NCBI GenBank assembly: GCA_003133425.1
Contig: PKXI01000295.1
Coordinates: 1,172-15,368, forward strand
Reading direction: 5' to 3'
DNA length: 14,197 bases
Source of the DNA: Acidobacteriaceae bacterium
GTDB taxonomy: Bacteria; Acidobacteriota; Terriglobia; Terriglobales; Acidobacteriaceae
Below are positions 7,966 through 14,162 of this stretch, in pieces. The notes beneath the pieces are model-generated. The model did no database searches, was not told where the DNA came from, and saw nothing but the letters and a program-made list of their open reading frames with translations. The translations under genes and the position numbers were made by a program. Position 1 is the stretch's first letter. Each line of letters begins with the position of its first letter.

Positions 7966-9723
7966 CTATTCCACGACAAAAGGTGCCGATTGCGCAATCT
8001 CTTGTTTCGAGATTGCGTCATTTATTTTCACCGTCACCTTGTACTTGCCCGGTTGCAAACCCGCAATTGGTAGAGACTTCTCCACTGTCAACTGATCACT
8101 GTGTGCCCCTAAGTCCTTTGATTCCATCTGTTTTTGCAGAATTACTGTCCCGGAAGCAATATCGGTAATCTCATAGGTCACCGTTGCCGAGTTGCTTTTA
8201 GTGGCTTCGTCGATACCCAGATTGTAAAACTGCATCCAGAAGTTCAGAGGCTGGCTGCGCTTGAACTTGACCGGCGTGGCCGGAATAGTGGTAGCGGCCA
8301 CACGCGGCCGGACAAATTCGCCTCCGATGATGAAGTTCCCTGCACCGATTTCCCGCGAAGACACGGGGTACATCTCATCGGCCAGAATCAGCGAAGAGGC
8401 CCCCAGCTTCTCATCGTGGTAGACAGGCACTTCGATGCCGCGACCATAAATTCCCATATGATCGGGATTGTTCACGTCCTTGATTGCGATATCCAGGCGG
8501 TAGAGCCCAGGCATAAGGGGAACGGCCTTCCAGTAGACCGATTGACGATCAAGAGACTTCTCCAGCAACTCTTCTGGTTGATTGACCTCGACGGTATCTT
8601 CGAACGTCTGCACCGTCTTGCCGGTAATCGTCGTGACCCTGACAAGAATGTTCACAACACCCCTTGATACCCCTTCCTTGGTCACAAAGGTGATGTCGCG
8701 GTTCCTGATTTGCAGGGTGATCGGGACCATATCCATGCCCTCGGTCACCTTTACGAAGTCGGTGCGCACATCGAAGGGAAATACCGGCCCCTTAAGCAAC
8801 TTGTGCTCGGAGACGAATGCTTCAAGGTCTTTAAATTTGATTGGCGGCGGAGCAAAGAGCTTGGCAGCCATCTCGATGCGGTCGAACTCTTTGCCCTGAG
8901 AGGCGTCACCCATGGGGCCGCCGCCGATGTTTTCAATGCCGTTGCCCTTGAACCGGTCTGTCTTGTCCTTGTGGTTCATCTCCTCATATTGAGTAAGGCC
9001 GGCGCCGGGGACATGCAGCAGGGCGTCTTTCTCGCTGCGGTCGATCGTAAAGTGGTAGTCGCCGCACTGGCAGGAATCCACAAACTCGATGTCTACGTTC
9101 TCCCCGATTCCCTCCAGATACCGGAAATGCCACACTTCGAACGGGAACGTAGTGGTGTTGCCGCCACCCTCTTCCGGGGTTCGGTCGTAGCTGCCGCCGG
9201 AGGGATGTGCATCAATGTCGTCGGGCTTGCCGAAGGCGATGTAGATGTGGCCACGGTCAGTCTTCCAACCTGGCTTGCCGGCCGCAAAATGCTCGTTGGC
9301 GTAGGCGATGCGCCGGTAGTGCTCCTCCCGATACTCGTTCTCGGGTGAATCCGGGTTCGGATTGCGGCGCAGCCAGAAGTTCTCGATGAAAGCGTCGCGC
9401 TCCTCGTCGTTGCTAAGACTCATGAAGGCTTTGCGCTCTTCGTCGGTGATGATATAGGGGACTTCCTGGTTCAACCAGGTTTTGTAGGTTCCCTTCAACT
9501 CCTGCCGCAGAGCCTTCTGGGAGTTGTAACGCTCCTTATCGGACCGTTGGCGCTTGAGGGGATCTACTTCCTGATCCTGACCGGCGGCAGTTCCAGTCTG
9601 TTGTTGGCCCTGTGGAGGTGCAGGCGGCGTGGCCGCCTTTAGGGACTTGAGACCGGATACCTGGGTCAAAACCAGGGCGAAACCGATTATGAAGAACTTC
9701 AAACTACGACCGTTAAGCGTCAT
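7966..9723 (-). CDS. GWxTD domain-containing secreted protein
   Basis: A 585-residue protein with an N-terminal hydrophobic signal (about residues 8-30, KFFIIGFALVLT), then a Pro/Gln-rich linker (33-50). The conserved core spans about residues 75-230: LNQEVPYIITDEER, ERDAFIENFWLRRNPNP, the defining motif G152-W-K-T-D156, then GHIYIAFGKPDDI, FEVWHF and a C218-x-C220 pair before GDYHF. The C-terminal half (about 300-585) is beta-rich, with Ig-like repeats in character (VPITLQIRNRD, LYRLDIAIKD, YKVTVKIND). GWxTD proteins are common in Acidobacteriota, Bacteroidota and related phyla. I know of no established biochemical function; location is extracytoplasmic by signal peptide. It is the first gene of a two-gene unit with the barrel protein, driven by the promoter at 9750-9778. 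AGGAG (9735-9739) lies 11 nt before the ATG. Confidence 0.88.
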   Translation of the reverse strand: MTLNGRSLKFFIIGFALVLTQVSGLKSLKAATPPAPPQGQQQTGTAAGQDQEVDPLKRQRSDKERYNSQKALRQELKGTYKTWLNQEVPYIITDEERKAFMSLSNDEERDAFIENFWLRRNPNPDSPENEYREEHYRRIAYANEHFAAGKPGWKTDRGHIYIAFGKPDDIDAHPSGGSYDRTPEEGGGNTTTFPFEVWHFRYLEGIGENVDIEFVDSCQCGDYHFTIDRSEKDALLHVPGAGLTQYEEMNHKDKTDRFKGNGIENIGGGPMGDASQGKEFDRIEMAAKLFAPPPIKFKDLEAFVSEHKLLKGPVFPFDVRTDFVKVTEGMDMVPITLQIRNRDITFVTKEGVSRGVVNILVRVTTITGKTVQTFEDTVEVNQPEELLEKSLDRQSVYWKAVPLMPGLYRLDIAIKDVNNPDHMGIYGRGIEVPVYHDEKLGASSLILADEMYPVSSREIGAGNFIIGGEFVRPRVAATTIPATPVKFKRSQPLNFWMQFYNLGIDEATKSNSATVTYEITDIASGTVILQKQMESKDLGAHSDQLTVEKSLPIAGLQPGKYKVTVKINDAISKQEIAQSAPFVVE

Positions 9724-9749
9724 TGCCTTAAATACTCCTGCGATCCCTT

Positions 9750-9778
9750 ATTCTACGGGTCCCGATAGGGCTGGGCAA
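9750..9778 (-). promoter_or_regulatory. Sigma70-type promoter of the GWxTD gene
   Basis: On the minus strand, -35 TTGCCC (9778-9773), a spacer of exactly 17 nt, then -10 TAGAAT (9755-9750; 5 of 6 matches to consensus). The predicted transcript would start near 9743, about 20 nt before the ATG and just ahead of the AGGAG. This is a sequence match only. Confidence 0.5.
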
Positions 9779-10013
9779 TACTTCTTGCGCAGTGGGCTGC
9801 CGTATGGACGGGTATTTGGCCTAAAGGTAACCCGAAAGACCCACAGAAAAGCGGTAAAATCAACTCGAAACGGGTAGGTGCCGAAACCCGCGGCCTGGTT
9901 GGCCGTCGAACAGGCAACTACAATCCTCATAACCATTTGTCTCGGTCAGTTTTCCTCTCAGGATTCCCCGATCGCGATCCGCGGGGAAGAGATGTGAAGT
10001 CATTCTGGAACCA

Positions 10014-10032
10014 TACGCAATGCGATTGCGTA
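10014..10032. promoter_or_regulatory. Operator-like palindrome upstream of the efflux adaptor gene
   Basis: Perfect 8-bp arms TACGCAAT and ATTGCGTA are separated by GCG, ending 36 bp before the adaptor start. The size and symmetry fit a homodimeric repressor site (TetR-, PadR- or MarR-like). No regulator gene is in the window, and the identity of the binder is unknown. Confidence 0.45.
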
Positions 10033-10068
10033 CACTGAATGGAGAGAGATTCGGAGCACGCATCATCC

Positions 10069-11454
10069 ATGAAGAAAATTCTCTTGATAATTCTCGCCGT
10101 GTTGGTTGCCGGTGGGCTTGTTGCCTTTATGGTCGTGAAGCAGCAGTCAGGCTACACCAAGGTTCTGACTGCCACAATCGCGCGCCAGGACCTGGACACC
10201 GTCGTTAGCGGTACCGGCCAGATCAAGCCCAAGACTTATGCAGTTCTGGGCGCTACCGCCATGGGCCGCGTCACCCATCTTTATGTAAAGGAAGGTGATC
10301 TGGTTAAAAAGGGTGAGACCGTTGCAACTGTTGAAAATGTCCAGCAAGAGGCCTCGGTCTCTGGTCAGCAGGCCGCGATCGCTGCCGCCACGACCGATAT
10401 TGCCGCCTCCGTCGCCAACGAGAAAACCGCTGAAGCCAATGTGGAGAAAGCCAAGGCGGATCTGGAGCAGAAAAAGCTCGATTGGGACCGCGAACAGCCC
10501 CTCTTTCAGGGCGGCATCGTGTCCAAGTCGGATTACGACCTGAAGAAAGCGGCCTACAACACCGATGTGGCTACCGTAGACCAGGCCTTGGCCAGCTTGA
10601 ATCAGGCCAAGGCGCAGACCGATTCCATGCGCGGGCATCTGCAAACGCAGATAGCCAACCTGCGCATGAACCAGAATGCGCTGGACCTGACCATGGCTGT
10701 GGCGCCGTTTGACGGCGTCGTGACCGACGAGCCGGTCCGCGAGGGCGAAACCGTCGTCGAAGGCATCCAGAACACCGCGGGTTCCACCTTCATGACCCTG
10801 GCCGACATGAGCATCGTCACCGCCGAGGTCAAGGTGGATGAGACCGACATCGTCAACATAAAGCTAGGCCAGCCGGCCGAAGTCACCGTCGACGCTCTGC
10901 CAGGAAAGGTCTACAAGGGCCATGTCACCCTGGCGGGCGATCAGGCTCTGCTCCGTTCGACCGGAATCGCGACTTCCCAGTCCACTACCGGCACTGAAGA
11001 GGCCAAGGATTTCAAGGTCGTCGTCACAATCGACAGCCCAACTGATGAACTGCGCCCCGGCCTCTCCTGCACTGCCAAGGTCACCACAGCCCACAAGATG
11101 AGCGTGCTCTCCCTGCCTATTCAGGCGCTGACGATGCACGACCCGGCATCTGACATCGCCAAGCCCAAGGGCAGCGTCCAGGCCGCATCTCAGCCCGCGG
11201 CCCCAACAGCCAAGCCGAAACTAGTGCAGGGCGTATTCGTTGTCGACAAAGACCCAAAAGGCAAACTGCGTGCCAAGTTCGTTCCTGTTGCCACCGGCAT
11301 CACAGGCGCCACTGACATTGAGGTGCTCTCCGGTCTTAACCAGGGACAGGAAGTAGTCACCGGCCCGTACAAAACGCTGCGCGATCTCAAAGGCGGCTCG
11401 CTGTTGAAGCGCGATACCGTAAAGGTAGTTCTTCCGTCCGGCAGCAACTCGTAG
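10069..11454 (+). CDS. MacA-like periplasmic adaptor (membrane fusion protein, HlyD/RND-adaptor family)
   Basis: The protein is 461 residues from the ATG at 10069. A frame start exists at 10039, but it would put ten polar residues before the membrane anchor, and GGAG (10053-10056) lies 12 nt before 10069. The order is: signal-anchor helix (about 4-22), lipoyl-like half-motif GRVTHLYVKEGDLVKKGETVATV (67-88), an Ala/Lys/Gln-rich alpha-hairpin coiled coil (about 95-205), the second lipoyl half (APFDGVVTDEPVREGETV, 212-229), a beta-barrel (about 245-345), a low-complexity Pro/Ala/Lys insert (about 364-384), and a membrane-proximal domain (385-450). It should form the periplasmic conduit linking an inner-membrane ABC pump to an outer-membrane channel, or present a substrate to the pump. 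The cognate ATPase follows 110 bp downstream. The insert is unusual relative to compact MacA proteins. The exported substrate cannot be inferred. Confidence 0.9.
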   Translation: MKKILLIILAVLVAGGLVAFMVVKQQSGYTKVLTATIARQDLDTVVSGTGQIKPKTYAVLGATAMGRVTHLYVKEGDLVKKGETVATVENVQQEASVSGQQAAIAAATTDIAASVANEKTAEANVEKAKADLEQKKLDWDREQPLFQGGIVSKSDYDLKKAAYNTDVATVDQALASLNQAKAQTDSMRGHLQTQIANLRMNQNALDLTMAVAPFDGVVTDEPVREGETVVEGIQNTAGSTFMTLADMSIVTAEVKVDETDIVNIKLGQPAEVTVDALPGKVYKGHVTLAGDQALLRSTGIATSQSTTGTEEAKDFKVVVTIDSPTDELRPGLSCTAKVTTAHKMSVLSLPIQALTMHDPASDIAKPKGSVQAASQPAAPTAKPKLVQGVFVVDKDPKGKLRAKFVPVATGITGATDIEVLSGLNQGQEVVTGPYKTLRDLKGGSLLKRDTVKVVLPSGSNS

Positions 11455-11473
11455 CGGCCGCTGCAGTCTAACA

Positions 11474-11510
11474 GCGAGAGCGAAGGAAAGAACGACGGCC
11501 CTGCTCTCGC
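11474..11510 (+). repeat. Intercistronic inverted repeat between adaptor and ATPase genes
   Basis: Perfect 8-bp arms GCGAGAGC (11474-11481) and GCTCTCGC (11503-11510) with a 21-nt loop, in the 110-bp gap between the two genes. There is no following T-tract, so read-through is expected. It may be an mRNA stability or processing element (inference). Confidence 0.45.
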
Positions 11511-11564
11511 CCTGGCGGCAGCCGGAACGGGAAAGACAACACCGGGGCAAAGGATGAGATTCAG

Positions 11565-12320
11565 ATGGCGATGAACAGCATAATCACCGAGGACCTGGAA
11601 CAAACCGCTGCCGTACCCAGCAACGACATCATCGTCGTCGAAGATCTGTGGCGCACCTACGACATGGGTTCCGAGCAGCAGGTTCAGGCGCTGCGCGGAA
11701 TCAACCTCCGCATCCGGCGGAACGAGTACGTCGCGATCATGGGCCCCTCGGGCTCAGGCAAGTCCACGCTTATGAATCTCATTGGATGCCTCGATACACC
11801 ATCGAAGGGCAAGTATTGGCTGAATGGCCAGTTGGTGAGCGAGCTGGATGACGATCAGTTGGCGCGGATACGCAACAAGGAAATCGGCTTTGTCTTTCAG
11901 ACCTTCAACCTGCTGGCGAGGGCCACTTCGCTGCACAACGTCGAGCTGCCGCTGATTTATAACGGCACGCCTGCAGCAGCGCGAATTGCGCGCGCCAAAG
12001 AAGCGCTGAGAGATGTAGGTCTTGAATCGCGGATGAACCACAAGCCCAACGAGCTGTCAGGCGGACAGCGCCAGCGCGTGGCTGTTGCGCGTGCGCTTGT
12101 GAATCATCCCTCGATCATTCTGGCTGACGAGCCTACGGGGAATCTCGACTCGAAGACCGGCAAGGAGATCATGGCGCTGTTTGACAGCCTGCATGCCAGC
12201 GGGAACACGATCGTGCTGGTGACACATGAGCCGGATATTGCTGAGTATGCGCATCGGGTGGTGCATATTCGCGACGGACAAATCTTCTCAGACGAACCGT
12301 CGAAACGGTTCCGTAGCTAA
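11565..12320 (+). CDS. ABC transporter ATP-binding protein, MacB/LolD/FtsE type
   Basis: A 251-residue nucleotide-binding domain protein. Walker [10 protein letters not shown] (60-68), Q-loop Q112 (FVFQTFNLL), signature LSGGQ (164-168), Walker B IILADEP with catalytic E189, D-loop NLDSKTG, and H-loop H221 are all intact, so it should hydrolyse [22 protein letters not shown] and ADEPTGNLD are hallmarks of the MacB/LolD/FtsE branch, whose partners are FtsX-type permeases acting mechanically on periplasmic adaptors. About 20 extra residues precede the domain. The adjacent upstream adaptor fits a tripartite MacAB-like exporter. In gammaproteobacterial MacB the permease is fused; here the ATPase is stand-alone and no permease follows, the next gene being convergent. 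AAGGA (11550-11554) lies 10 nt before the ATG; M3 at 11571 is an alternative start. Confidence 0.93.
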   Translation: MAMNSIITEDLEQTAAVPSNDIIVVEDLWRTYDMGSEQQVQALRGINLRIRRNEYVAIMGPSGSGKSTLMNLIGCLDTPSKGKYWLNGQLVSELDDDQLARIRNKEIGFVFQTFNLLARATSLHNVELPLIYNGTPAAARIARAKEALRDVGLESRMNHKPNELSGGQRQRVAVARALVNHPSIILADEPTGNLDSKTGKEIMALFDSLHASGNTIVLVTHEPDIAEYAHRVVHIRDGQIFSDEPSKRFRS

Positions 12321-12386
12321 ATTAGACAGATCCTTTCAAACAAGTGCCGAAAAAGCTGGGATTGACGCGGTGTCTTGAAATGGCAA

Positions 12387-12460
12387 GGCTTTACAGCTTG
12401 CGGAAAAATCCAATCGCGGCTATGTTTTGAAAGCGCACGGCTCAGCAGCTTGCTGAAAAA
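12387..12460. repeat. Pair of imperfect 22-nt direct repeats
   Basis: Copy 1 (12387-12408) and copy 2 (12439-12460) start 52 bp apart and match at 18 of 22 positions, sharing GGCT, CAGCTTGC and GAAAAA in the same spacing. Copy 2 also contains the inverted repeat TCAGCA / TGCTGA (12442-12447 with 12451-12456). Confidence 0.5.
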
Positions 12461-12487
12461 CTCTGGCGAAGCCGAGATAAGTGTCAG

Positions 12488-12605
12488 GGCATGACTTCAG
12501 TCGTGCCGAGAACGGCGAAAAATCGGCAGGGCTTTAGCCCCTGAGGTATGCCGGGTGCCCCACCCTTGCGGCAAGTGCTCCGCAAGGATGGGGCACCCGG
12601 CACCC
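12488..12605. repeat. Composite three-hairpin intergenic repeat (REP-like, acidobacterial style)
   Basis: Three palindromic modules lie in a row. Module 1: GGCATGACT (12488-12496) and AGTCGTGCC (12499-12507), 9 pairs with one wobble. Module 2: 12527-12543, core GGGCTTTAGCCC. Module 3: 22-bp arms at 12550-12571 and 12580-12601 with one mismatch (12563/12588) and an 8-nt loop; its core is GGTGCCCCA opposite TGGGGCACC. I recall similar GACTGAAGTC, GGGGCTAAAGCCCC and GGTGCCCC hairpins as frequent intergenic repeats in Acidobacteriota genomes (memory, not searched). Module 3 could also act as a bidirectional transcription stop between the convergent genes, although there is no strong T-tract. Confidence 0.75.
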
Positions 12606-12677
12606 ATTTTGTGGTTGGAAATTTAGATTCAGGCCGCCTGCCGTTCCAATTGACTGCACCGTTGCCTGAGAGATCGT

Positions 12678-13757
12678 CTAACTGTCGAGCGCAGCCGAAA
12701 AATGCAACAGGGGCGAATTCTTGAATCTGTACGAGCACTCTTCCACACGGTTGCCAAGAACGGTGATCTTTTCCAAGTTCCCCTGGCCCATTCCGGCTTC
12801 GGTCATTGACGACAGATACAGAATCTTCTTTGAGTTGAAGCCCATGAGCCGGGCGCTGAGCACGTCAGCAGCCAGTGGGTCGACGCTGGCAACGGCGATA
12901 CGCGAATCGACGGGAGTTCCGCGCGATGGGCCGTCGCCTTCCATTCCGGTGAATCCGTCGATGACCGCCAGATCCGGAAATACATGCTGCGCCATGTGGA
13001 ACATGTTGAAGTGGATGATGTCGTTGGGTTCGCCGTGAGGACCCATGTGCATGTGCGGCTTGTCGCTTACCTTGTAATCGTTGATGGGCGCGCCCAGCAG
13101 CATGTTCTTGAGCGATAAGGTGACCGCGGCGAAGCCGTGGGTCTTCATGATCGCGGTGGAGATGATGTAGAGATTGGGATCGAGAAAGGGAGCGCAGATG
13201 CGGATGGGCGTTGGAGCATTGTCTGCACCAATGGTGTAGCGGTACTCATATCCGCCCAGATTGAGGTCGACCAGTTTGACTTTGTACTTTTGCACCAGGT
13301 CGTTGTACCCGTAGTTTTTGTACCCGACGATGGTGCCTTCCTTGGTGGCCGCCGCCTCGCCGATGATGATCTCTTTCTTATAGTGCGGGCGAAGGAATTC
13401 CAGGATGCCTCGAATGGCATCCGCGTGCGTTGCGGCCAGTTGGTTGCTGGTTTGCACAAAGTTCGGCTTGATGAGGATCTGCTTGCCCTTGATGCCGCTG
13501 AATACCTGGTCCTCAATGAGCTTGAGCGCCTTGTAGATATTTTCGGCTCGGTCGTTGCCCTTGACCAAAGCGACAGAGGATAGTTCCTCCGGGTGCTGGT
13601 ATAAGCTCCGTCCTCCCCGGCTCCGATAGATCAGCGAGGCCTCGGGGTTACGGGCAAAGGCGTTCTGGACGCTGACAGGTATACTCGCAGCCCCAACAAG
13701 TCCCATGCCCAGGGTCTTCATCATGTCGCGTCGACTCCAATGCTCACTGAACTTCAT
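12678..13757 (-). CDS. DUF362 domain protein with Tat signal
   Basis: The protein is 359 residues from the ATG at 13757. The frame stays open to 13829, but AAGGAG (13767-13772) sits 9 nt before 13757 and the signal starts there. A twin-arginine signal peptide (SRRDMMK, residues 8-14, hydrophobic GMGLVGAASIPVSV, cleavage near AFA at 33-35) predicts folded export. DUF362 hallmarks are KPNFVQ (97-102), HADAIRGIL (111-119), MKTHGFAAVTLSLKNMLLG (204-222), VIDGFTGMEGDGPSRGTPV (265-283) and SVDPLAADVLSARLMGF (291-307). The His- and Met-rich patch HMHMGPHGEPNDIIHFNMFHM (235-255) is a possible metal-binding stretch (inference). There is no [4Fe-4S] Cys cluster, unlike the ferredoxin-fused DUF362 proteins. 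The function of the domain is not established to my knowledge. It is convergent with the ABC ATPase, so it is unlikely to be co-regulated with it. Confidence 0.88.
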   Translation of the reverse strand: MKFSEHWSRRDMMKTLGMGLVGAASIPVSVQNAFARNPEASLIYRSRGGRSLYQHPEELSSVALVKGNDRAENIYKALKLIEDQVFSGIKGKQILIKPNFVQTSNQLAATHADAIRGILEFLRPHYKKEIIIGEAAATKEGTIVGYKNYGYNDLVQKYKVKLVDLNLGGYEYRYTIGADNAPTPIRICAPFLDPNLYIISTAIMKTHGFAAVTLSLKNMLLGAPINDYKVSDKPHMHMGPHGEPNDIIHFNMFHMAQHVFPDLAVIDGFTGMEGDGPSRGTPVDSRIAVASVDPLAADVLSARLMGFNSKKILYLSSMTEAGMGQGNLEKITVLGNRVEECSYRFKNSPLLHFSAALDS

Positions 13758-13766
13758 GGCGGTAAT

Positions 13767-13772
13767 CTCCTT
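13767..13772 (-). promoter_or_regulatory. Shine-Dalgarno that fixes the DUF362 start
   Basis: AAGGAG on the minus strand, 9 nt before the ATG at 13757. It supports this ATG over the in-frame ATG at 13829, which would add 24 charged residues before the Tat signal. Confidence 0.75.
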
Positions 13773-13874
13773 GACTGCCTGAATTCTTTTCAGATTCCCG
13801 GTTTGACGTCTTCCCTTTTCGCCGTCCATCTTACTCGGGTATTCGCCGGGGGGTGGTGATACGCTTCACACGAG

Positions 13875-13892
13875 CGGTCAACAGATTGACCG
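13875..13892. promoter_or_regulatory. Operator-like inverted repeat upstream of the DUF362 gene
   Basis: Perfect 7-bp arms CGGTCAA (13875-13881) and TTGACCG (13886-13892) around CAGA, about 118 bp before the DUF362 start. It could be a repressor or activator site. TTGACC also resembles a -35 box on either strand, but no -10 box was found at the proper spacing. Confidence 0.4.
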
Positions 13893-13922
13893 GGTGCCCC
13901 ATCTGGGCGCCCTCTGGGCACC
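13893..13922. repeat. Inverted repeat GGTGCCC / GGGCACC
   Basis: Perfect 7-bp arms (13893-13899 and 13916-13922) with a 16-nt loop, directly abutting the preceding palindrome. The arms share the GGTGCCCC core with the large hairpin at 12550-12601, which suggests a degenerate relative of the same repeat family. Confidence 0.45.
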
Positions 13923-14085
13923 GCGCATTTTGCGGAATGGGTGGGATAGCACAACCCTCAACCGAGGGCTCTTCTATTCCCTCTTCCCTGTCTTCCCCCC
14001 CGATGCACCGCGCCCCCGGTTCTCGGAAGTCCCCACACAGTCAGGAAAAACCCAGAAAAACAACACATTTTTGTCGCAAAAAGCT

Positions 14086-14162
14086 CGATTTCCAGCCCTT
14101 TTGAGCCCCTTTTACGCGATTTCCAGGTAGTTCCAGACAACCCATGGCTCCTTTTCGGAGCC
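14086..14162. repeat. Direct repeats and hairpin at the right edge
   Basis: CGATTTCCAG occurs at 14086-14095 and 14117-14126 (31-bp period), with a partial TTCCAG at 14131-14136. A perfect hairpin GGCTCC-TTTTC-GGAGCC follows (14146-14162). No T-tract follows it. The function is unknown. Confidence 0.4.

Larger units (their letters stand above)
9724..10068. other. Divergent intergenic spacer, GWxTD gene / adaptor gene
   Basis: 345 bp without a credible gene; the short frames here have no ribosome site or recognisable product. Contents: the leftward promoter (9750-9778), a small inverted repeat CGGGT (9871-9875) / ACCCG (9886-9890), an isolated -10-like TACAAT (9919-9924) without a matching -35 for the rightward genes, and the palindrome at 10014-10032. 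Confidence 0.6.
12321..12677. other. Gene-free repeat island between convergent genes
   Basis: 357 bp with no credible gene. Contents left to right: two imperfect 22-nt direct repeats (12387-12408 and 12439-12460), the second containing a palindrome (12442-12456); then three stacked hairpins (12488-12605); then about 70 bp of unremarkable sequence to the DUF362 stop. The minus-strand frame at 12484-12738 only reads through the repeats. The island sits where a permease gene would be expected after the ABC ATPase. Confidence 0.7.

Noticed and set aside
12580..12610. Rho-independent terminator at the large hairpin
   Set aside because: The stem is strong, but neither side has a clear run of T residues, so I annotate it as a repeat with possible termination activity only.
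12484..12738. Minus-strand 84-codon frame
   Set aside because: It translates the hairpin repeats (12488-12605) and overlaps the end of the DUF362 gene. Such frames are a familiar artefact over acidobacterial repeats.
13853..14130. Two overlapping plus-strand frames of 83 and 78 codons
   Set aside because: They have no Shine-Dalgarno and low-complexity Ser/Pro/Lys products, and they run through several inverted repeats.
14086..14136. Start of a CRISPR-like array
   Set aside because: There are only two exact 10-bp copies and one 6-bp fragment, with no uniform repeat/spacer structure and no cas genes.
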